From Rhodobacter sp. (GTDB taxonomy: Bacteria > Pseudomonadota > Alphaproteobacteria > Rhodobacterales > Rhodobacteraceae), in NCBI GenBank assembly GCA_013824055.1, contig PNNE01000080.1, forward strand, positions 1 through 19,283: DNA of 19,283 nt, given 5' to 3'. A program made the translations under genes and the position numbers. This document shows positions 14,324 through 19,283 of the stretch, piece by piece. How positions within the stretch are numbered: the first letter of the stretch is position 1; the number at the start of each line of letters is the position of its first letter. Below the pieces are notes generated by a model. It searched no databases. It was not told where the DNA came from and saw only the letters and a program-made list of their open reading frames with translations.

Positions 14324-15097
14324 ATGCCCCGCTATGCCCTGCAGATCGAATATGACGGCGGCCCCTTTGCGGGCTGGCAGCGGCAGGCGCAGGGCCTGCC
14401 TTCCGTGCAGGAGGCGGTTGAGCGCGCCCTGGGCAAGCTGGACCCCGGCCCCCACACCATCGCCGCCGCCGGGCGCACCGATGCCGGGGTCCATGCCACC
14501 GCGCAGGTCGCGCACGCGGACCTGACGAAGGACTGGGAGCCGTTCCGCCTTGCCGCGGCCTTGAACGCGCATCTGCGGCCGGACCCGGTGGCAGTGCTTG
14601 CCTGCGCCCGGGTGCCGGACGATTTTCACGCCCGCTTTTCAGCCACCGGACGGCGCTATGCCTTCCGCCTTGTCGCCCGCCGCGCGCCGGTCACGCATGA
14701 CCGGGGTCTGGTCTGGCAGGTCCTGAACCGGCTGGACGTCGAGGCGATGCGGGCGGGCGCGGCAGAGCTTGTCGGACACCACGATTTCACCACCTTCCGC
14801 TCGGCTCTGTGCCAGGCGAAAAGCCCGGTGAAGACGCTGGACCGGATCGAGATCAGCCAGCACCCCTACCCCGGCGGCGTCGAGTACCGCTTCGACCTTG
14901 CCGCGCGCAGCTTCCTGCACAACCAGGTGCGGTCGATCGTCGGCACGCTGGAGCGCGTCGGCGCGGGGGCCTGGACGCCCGAGGATGTGCGGGCTGCGCT
15001 GGAAGCGAAGGACCGGGCGGCCTGCGGGCCGGTCTGCCCGCCGCAGGGGTTGTATCTGGTCGGGGTCAGCTATCCGGTCGACCCTTTCGCGGAGTGA
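14324..15097 (+). CDS. truA: tRNA pseudouridine(38-40) synthase TruA
   Basis: TruA makes pseudouridine at positions 38-40 of the tRNA anticodon stem-loop. The 257-residue protein begins PRYALQIEYDGGPFAGWQRQ, the family N-terminus. It carries the catalytic aspartate Asp53 in AGRTDAGVHA, then FHARFSATGRRYAFRL and FLHNQVRSIVGTLERVG near the end, all typical. The ATG at 14324 has AGGGAAGG 3 bases upstream. The frame is open further upstream, but that sequence is not family-like. Length is normal. The gene stands alone on the plus strand, convergent with the exonuclease gene. Confidence 0.95.
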   Translation: MPRYALQIEYDGGPFAGWQRQAQGLPSVQEAVERALGKLDPGPHTIAAAGRTDAGVHATAQVAHADLTKDWEPFRLAAALNAHLRPDPVAVLACARVPDDFHARFSATGRRYAFRLVARRAPVTHDRGLVWQVLNRLDVEAMRAGAAELVGHHDFTTFRSALCQAKSPVKTLDRIEISQHPYPGGVEYRFDLAARSFLHNQVRSIVGTLERVGAGAWTPEDVRAALEAKDRAACGPVCPPQGLYLVGVSYPVDPFAE

Positions 15098-15099
15098 CG

Positions 15100-15166
15100 C
15101 TCGTCGGGGACTTCGTCCCTCCTCGCATGGCGTCCACCGACGAGAAGCCGAAGGCGAACGAGGAGG
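15100..15166. terminator. Nested inverted repeats between convergent truA and exonuclease genes
   Basis: The 75-base convergent spacer holds three inverted repeats: CTCGTCGG (15100-15107) with CCGACGAG (15137-15144), GGGAC (15107-15111) with GTCCC (15115-15119), and CCTCCTCG (15118-15125) with CGAGGAGG (15159-15166). The first and third cross, so they are either mutually exclusive or form a pseudoknot-like shape. No T tract is present. Position suggests a bidirectional transcription end or a dispersed repeat. Confidence 0.45.
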
Positions 15167-15172
15167 CGCCGG

Positions 15173-17236
15173 TCAGTTCAGGTCCTTCAAGAGCCGCCCG
15201 TGCTTGCGCACCTCGGTCAGCACCGCGCCGAAGGTGACAAGGCCGCGGCCCGCCAGCATCGGCATCAGCTTCAGGAACGCATCCGCCGTGGCGAGGGTGT
15301 CGCCGAGGGCCGTGTGACGGTCTTCCTCGGGGATGGTGATCCCCAGCCGGTGTGACAGCGCGTCCAGGCTGTGGACCTCGTGCTGGCCGTAGACCACCGC
15401 CGACAAGAGGACCGTATCCAGCACCGGCATGTCGAAGGTCAGGCCCAGCTGCCCTTCGACCCGGCGCAGGAATTCCATGTCGAAGGGCGCGTTGTGGGCG
15501 ATCAGCACCGCGCCTTCGGCGAACTTGTGAAAGCGGCGGACAACGTCGGCGACGGGCGGGGCGTCGGCGACCATCGCGTCGGTGATGCCATGCACTTCGG
15601 TCGAAACCGGAGGAATGGCCCGGCCGGGGTTGACGAGAGTGTCGAAGACCTCGCCCTCGACCCGGCGGCCATTGACGATGCGGACGGCGGCCAGCTGGAC
15701 GATCTCGTCGCCCTGGCGGGGATTGAGGCCCGTCGTCTCGCTGTCGAAGACCACGTAGGTCAGCTTGTCGAGCCGGGTGTCGGCCAGCTTGTCGGTGCGG
15801 GCGGGCGACAGCAGCTCGAAGTCGTAGACCACCTTGCGCGCCACCGGTTTCGGACGGGCCACGGCGCGGCGGGCCTGGCGGATCGGCAGGCACAGCGCGG
15901 GGCGGCCGTCGGCCTGGGTCTCGGGCCAAAGCTCGGTCGCATGGGTAGCCAGGACCGCGCGGGCGGGGCGGTCGCTGTCCTCTGACAGAGGGAAGGCGAG
16001 CCAGCCGTCCAGCTCGCCCACGCCGACGCGCGGGCCGCTCCAGGCAAGGCGGATCGCAGCGCCGGTGTCTTCTTCCTCGATGGTCAGGTGCAGGGGGGCG
16101 CGGTCCGCAAGGTGGCGGGCGAGGTGTTCCAGAAGCGTCAGGATCTCGTAGCCGTTGCAGCGCAGGATCAGGTCGGCGGTTTCGGTGGTGACGGTGATGC
16201 CTTGCGTGGCCGCCCTGGCGGCAAGCCCCTGCGCCAGGTCAAAGGCGCGGGTTTGCGGCAGGGCGCCGGTTTCGGACTGCGACTCGTCGCGGGCGGCGCC
16301 AAAGCGGGTCACGGCCTGGCTCAGCCTGGCGACCTCTTCCCGCAGCGCGCCTTGCATCGGCCCGGGCAGCGCGTCGTCGGGCATCACGCCGACCAGCGTC
16401 GCAAGGGCCGCCGACGGGCGGCGCAGGCTGTCGAGCGCGCCCTCCAGCATCGCCTCGCGCCGCGCATCCGCCGCCATGTCGCCGGTGATGTCGCGCAGCG
16501 TCAGCACGTAGCCTTGCGTGCCGCCATCGCCCAGAAGCCGCATCCGCGCGGCCAGCACGCGCGCGCCGGCCGTGGTGGTGCACAGAAGGTCCGATACCGC
16601 GTCGGGGTCGCCGGTTGCGATCAGGCGCTCATGCGCCAGCCGCAGGGGGGCGGCGTGGAGGTAGTCGAAGAGCTTGCGGTCCAGGCCCGCCTCCAGCCCC
16701 CCCGCCCGGCCGGTGCCAAGGATGTCGGCGGCGGGGCCGTTGTAGAAGACCAGCGCATGATCCGCCGAGCAGAGGACCACGCCCACGGGGACGTCGGAGA
16801 GGAGCGCCTCGAGCCGGGCCTTTTCCGACCCCAGGCGCAGGGTTTCGCGCGCCACGGCCTCGGCCAGCGCCGAGCGGGTTTCGGCCAGGCTGCGCGCGGC
16901 GGCCTGGGCGGCGGGCGCGAGGTCGCCCAGATAGCGGGCGATGGCGGCGTCCATCTCGGCGGTGACATCGGAATGGGCGCGGGCACGCAGGGCACCGGAC
17001 AGGGTCTCGATGGGCTTGGCCACGTTCAGATCGAAAAGGTACCAGACCGCAGCCACCAACCCCAGGGCGGCAAAGCCCGCCAGGACCCCGGCCTGGACGA
17101 AGCCCTGGCCGACGCCGGGCTGGCCGAGGCGGCTGTAGCCCAGCCAGAGGCCAAGGCCCGTGGCGACAAGGATCGCGGCGGCAAGGCCCGCGAAAATCAG
17201 GAAGACCCGAAGGCGAAGGGAAAGGCGAGACAGCAT
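15173..17236 (-). CDS. Membrane PAS/pseudo-histidine-kinase protein fused to a DEDDh 3'-5' exonuclease
   Basis: The 687-residue protein has two transmembrane helices (about 11-33 and 47-68), a HAMP-like and coiled region (69-140), and a PAS-like domain (about 140-252, ending YVLTLRDITGD). A helical segment at 257-315 aligns with a kinase dimerisation domain, and a poorly conserved ATPase-like region covers about 330-455. The usual SHELRTP box reads LDSLRRP (268-274), so the phospho-accepting His is Asp269, and no N, G1 or G2 box is visible. The C-terminal domain (about 493-660) is a DnaQ-type exonuclease with all catalytic residues: Asp498, Glu500, Asp586, His641 and Asp646. It starts 3 bases after the receiver gene. 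The kinase part is probably a sensor or docking module; substrate and role of the nuclease are unknown, and a replicative proofreading role is unlikely. Confidence 0.85.
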   Translation of the reverse strand: MLSRLSLRLRVFLIFAGLAAAILVATGLGLWLGYSRLGQPGVGQGFVQAGVLAGFAALGLVAAVWYLFDLNVAKPIETLSGALRARAHSDVTAEMDAAIARYLGDLAPAAQAAARSLAETRSALAEAVARETLRLGSEKARLEALLSDVPVGVVLCSADHALVFYNGPAADILGTGRAGGLEAGLDRKLFDYLHAAPLRLAHERLIATGDPDAVSDLLCTTTAGARVLAARMRLLGDGGTQGYVLTLRDITGDMAADARREAMLEGALDSLRRPSAALATLVGVMPDDALPGPMQGALREEVARLSQAVTRFGAARDESQSETGALPQTRAFDLAQGLAARAATQGITVTTETADLILRCNGYEILTLLEHLARHLADRAPLHLTIEEEDTGAAIRLAWSGPRVGVGELDGWLAFPLSEDSDRPARAVLATHATELWPETQADGRPALCLPIRQARRAVARPKPVARKVVYDFELLSPARTDKLADTRLDKLTYVVFDSETTGLNPRQGDEIVQLAAVRIVNGRRVEGEVFDTLVNPGRAIPPVSTEVHGITDAMVADAPPVADVVRRFHKFAEGAVLIAHNAPFDMEFLRRVEGQLGLTFDMPVLDTVLLSAVVYGQHEVHSLDALSHRLGITIPEEDRHTALGDTLATADAFLKLMPMLAGRGLVTFGAVLTEVRKHGRLLKDLN

Positions 17237-17239
17237 CGC

Positions 17240-17620
17240 CTATGCGCCGGGCGCCAGAAGTCGCCGCACCTCGTCCCGCAGGTCCTTGAGCTCGAAGGGT
17301 TTCGAGATGAAGCCGTCAGCCCCCAGTGCCAACCCCTTGCGCCGTTCGATGGTCGATCCGCGGGCGGTCATCATCAGCACCTTGACGTCCGCCAGCGAAG
17401 GGTCGGTGCGGATGCCCTCGCAGATCTCATAGCCCGACACCTCGGGCAGCATGACGTCCAGCAGGACGAGGTCGGGATGCGTGTCACGGATGCGCGGCAG
17501 CGCGTCGGCCCCGCTTGACACGCGGTCGTGGTCATAGCCTTCGCGCGTCATCAGGTAGTCCAGCGCGACGGCGATGTTGTCCTCGTCCTCGACGACCAGG
17601 ATGCGCGGCTTGCGGCCCAT
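17240..17620 (-). CDS. Stand-alone response regulator receiver domain
   Basis: The 126-residue protein is a CheY-like receiver only. Acidic residues lie at 11-14 (EDED), the phospho-accepting Asp is 55 (LLDVMLPE), and the conserved Thr85 (MMTARG) and Lys107 (SKPF) are present, so it should be phosphorylatable. There is no output domain. AGGAGG about 9 bases before the ATG is a strong ribosome binding site. It lies 3 bases after the membrane protein gene and 3 bases before the exonuclease gene. The neighbouring sensor-like protein lacks the phospho-histidine, so phosphate must come from another kinase or the domain acts by protein contact; this is inference. Confidence 0.93.
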   Translation of the reverse strand: MGRKPRILVVEDEDNIAVALDYLMTREGYDHDRVSSGADALPRIRDTHPDLVLLDVMLPEVSGYEICEGIRTDPSLADVKVLMMTARGSTIERRKGLALGADGFISKPFELKDLRDEVRRLLAPGA

Positions 17621-17623
17621 GAC

Positions 17624-18142
17624 CTACCCCTCCTTGCAGGCGGCCTGTTGCAGGCCGTCCGGGTTCTCCAGCACCAGCCATTCGGCGCCGGTCAGCATGC
17701 CGTTCGCGTCGATCGCCATGCCTTCGGTCACTGCCACGCGGCGCTTTCCGACGCAGTCGAAGACCATCAGGGCGGTTTGCGGGTTCTGCCAGCGGGCAAA
17801 GCCGAACACCGGGGCGACGACCAGGTCGTCCCGCTCGGGGTGGCGGGCCAGCTTGGAGCCGTCAAGCGCGGTGAAGTGGTTCACCACCGGCACGGCGAAG
17901 GTCCAGGGCCGCAGCGGCGAGGTGGCGGTTTCAGCGTTGGCCACCACGAACTGCGCCGGCAGGGCCGCCGAGACGCGGTTGAACCAGCTGTATTCCATGT
18001 AGATCGCCGTCGCGATCAGCCCGGCACCGGCCAAGGCCGGTGTGGCCCAGGCGGGGATCGCGGCAAACTTCTTGCGCAGCGCCCAGACCAGAAGGCCAAG
18101 CGTCAGGGCAACGAAGAACGAGCCGAGGAGTTCTAGGGCCAT
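17624..18142 (-). CDS. Two-helix membrane protein with C-terminal domain, unknown function
   Basis: The 172-residue protein has two hydrophobic helices (about 3-21 and 31-49) joined by a short loop containing RKK (23-25), then a soluble domain of about 120 residues. By the positive-inside rule the RKK loop is cytosolic, which places both the short N-terminus and the large C-terminal domain in the periplasm. Two cysteines occur late in the chain (FDCVGKRR and QAACKEG). I recognise no family. The ATG at 18142 lies 7 bases after the DUF294 stop; an upstream in-frame start at 18208 would sit inside that gene and is less likely. Its place between a nucleotidyltransferase-like protein and a receiver suggests a role in the same signalling unit. 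Confidence 0.75.
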   Translation of the reverse strand: MALELLGSFFVALTLGLLVWALRKKFAAIPAWATPALAGAGLIATAIYMEYSWFNRVSAALPAQFVVANAETATSPLRPWTFAVPVVNHFTALDGSKLARHPERDDLVVAPVFGFARWQNPQTALMVFDCVGKRRVAVTEGMAIDANGMLTGAEWLVLENPDGLQQAACKEG

Positions 18143-18149
18143 TTGGGTC

Positions 18150-19283
18150 TCAACTTCTGGCGCCGCGGGACGATCCCACGGCAGATTGCATGGTGCGGAC
18201 GACAACAAAGGCGTCGCGCAGGTGGCTGCGTTCGAAATCCGACAGTTCCGAGGGCGCGATGAAGTTGTCGGGACGCTCGCCCGCCTTCACCCGCCGCGCC
18301 TGATGTTCGAGACGGGTCTCGGCGATCAGGTCGTAGGCCTCGATCAGGTCGCGCGCGCCGCTGGGGCTGATGACCCCCGCCTCGGCCGCGGCTTCCAGCC
18401 GGGCGCGGGTGTTCACGGCGGGAAGCTGGCCGATCAGGGTGTAGATCCGGCCCAGGTCCACGACCGGCACCACGCCGTTCATCTTCAGGTCGATGTGGTT
18501 CTTGTAGTCGCCCGACCGGATCGTGGCAAAGCCGCGCAACAGGCCAAGCGGCGGGTTGTGCTTCAGGCTGTTGGAAATCATGTGCGCCACGAAGATCGAG
18601 TTCTTCGCGGCCATCTCCAGCACCTCGGCCTGCAACGCGCTGTAAAGGCTGGCAGTCCCGCCGATGGGGCGCAGGTCGAACATGACCGAAGCCAGCATCT
18701 GCGCCATCGGGTCGGGCGCGCTGACCCACTTGCGGAAATAGCCGCGCCAGACCGCCATCGGCTGGCACCATTGCGGGTTCGTGGCCATCATGTCGCCGGG
18801 GCAGTAGACATAGCCGCAGGCGTTCAGCCCGTCGCTGACGATCTTCGCCAGCTTCGCGAAATAATCCATGTCGGCCGCGGTCGCGGCATCGTCGATCATC
18901 AGGCAGTTGTCCTGATCGCTGACGCCGGTCTGTTCCTGCCGCCCCTGGCTGCCGCAGGCGAGCCACAGGTAGGGCACCGGGGCCGGTCCAAGCTCGGCCT
19001 CGGCCATCGCCAGCAGGCGGCGCGTCACGGTGTCGGCGATGTCGGTGATCAGCCGCGTCACCACCTCATGCGCGGTTCCGCCGCCCACAAGCTGCACCAG
19101 CAGCCGAGGGATGCGGACGGTGTTTTCCGCCAGTTCCGCCACCGTCTGCGCCGTGGCCGCGTCCCGCACCAGCAGCGCGGAACTGACCGCCTGAAACCGC
19201 ACCAGGTCGGTCTGGGTGATCATGCCGACCAGCTTGCCATCGTCCACCACCGGCAGATGGCCGATCCGGTGTTCCAGCATCCG
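18150..19283 (-). CDS. CBS domain / DUF294 nucleotidyltransferase-like signalling protein (5' end outside window)
   Basis: The visible 377 residues lack the N-terminus, which lies beyond the right edge. The first 30 or so residues are the end of a CBS domain (IGHLPVVDDGKLVGMITQTDLVR). A DUF294 putative nucleotidyltransferase domain follows. Its motif GSQGRQEQTGVSDQDNCLMI (about 110-129 of the visible part) resembles the GlnD-type active site, with a GS, an Arg/Glu pair and the metal-binding D-x-D (SDQD). The last about 140 residues fit the DUF294 C-terminal domain. Full-length family members usually add a cyclic-nucleotide-binding domain and a second CBS domain, so upstream sequence should show these. 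It heads the operon with the membrane protein, receiver and exonuclease fusion. In other proteobacteria I recall such genes beside acetate-type sodium:solute symporters. Confidence 0.88.
   Translation of the reverse strand, partial: RMLEHRIGHLPVVDDGKLVGMITQTDLVRFQAVSSALLVRDAATAQTVAELAENTVRIPRLLVQLVGGGTAHEVVTRLITDIADTVTRRLLAMAEAELGPAPVPYLWLACGSQGRQEQTGVSDQDNCLMIDDAATAADMDYFAKLAKIVSDGLNACGYVYCPGDMMATNPQWCQPMAVWRGYFRKWVSAPDPMAQMLASVMFDLRPIGGTASLYSALQAEVLEMAAKNSIFVAHMISNSLKHNPPLGLLRGFATIRSGDYKNHIDLKMNGVVPVVDLGRIYTLIGQLPAVNTRARLEAAAEAGVISPSGARDLIEAYDLIAETRLEHQARRVKAGERPDNFIAPSELSDFERSHLRDAFVVVRTMQSAVGSSRGARS

Noticed and set aside
16088..17518. 476-codon plus-strand open frame antisense to the exonuclease fusion and the receiver.
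   Set aside because: It is a compositional shadow; the minus-strand genes have conserved catalytic residues.

Overview
The window is very GC-rich, densely packed chromosomal DNA with strong third-position GC bias. The gene content points to an alphaproteobacterium of the Rhodobacteraceae type (Paracoccus/Rhodobacter-like): an rplY-pth region, a BetI-type TetR regulator, a YcjX/YcjF pair, a CBS-DUF294 gene cluster, and GTG/TTG starts with four-base overlaps. The genus assignment is inference. I see no tRNA, rRNA, CRISPR array, transposase or phage gene.

Layout. Positions 1-960 (minus strand) hold two small, related exported proteins of unknown function; the distal one ends in a clear intrinsic terminator. 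A minus-strand D-2-hydroxyacid dehydrogenase (959-1945) is divergent from a plus-strand pair: a periplasmic SH3-domain protein and a FieF-type cation efflux protein. Next comes a compact plus-strand operon (3567-7000): a TetR/BetI-like regulator, an AruH-like arginine:pyruvate transaminase and an AruI-like 2-ketoarginine decarboxylase, which fits the arginine transaminase route. The decarboxylase reading frame is broken by a one-base shift near 6450-6472. A perfect-arm inverted repeat directly in front of the regulator looks like its operator. A convergent MFS transporter overlaps the decarboxylase end.

Positions 8348-11581 carry ribosomal protein L25, an opposite-strand FkbM-type methyltransferase, peptidyl-tRNA hydrolase, and a DUF2332 protein overlapping pth by GTGA. 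Convergent to these is the minus-strand YcjX-YcjF pair (GTPase-like protein plus membrane partner), followed by truA on the plus strand.

The most unusual part is the minus-strand operon from the right edge to 15173: a CBS/DUF294 nucleotidyltransferase-like protein (cut by the window edge), a two-helix membrane protein of unknown function, a stand-alone receiver domain, and a 687-residue membrane protein. That last protein joins a PAS region and a degenerate histidine-kinase module, lacking the phospho-histidine and ATP-binding signatures, to an apparently intact DEDDh 3'-5' exonuclease. The genes are 3 to 7 bases apart and probably form one signalling unit whose output is unknown.

Several palindromic intergenic elements (11592-11671, 14182-14201, 15100-15166) look like dispersed repeats or bidirectional terminators.
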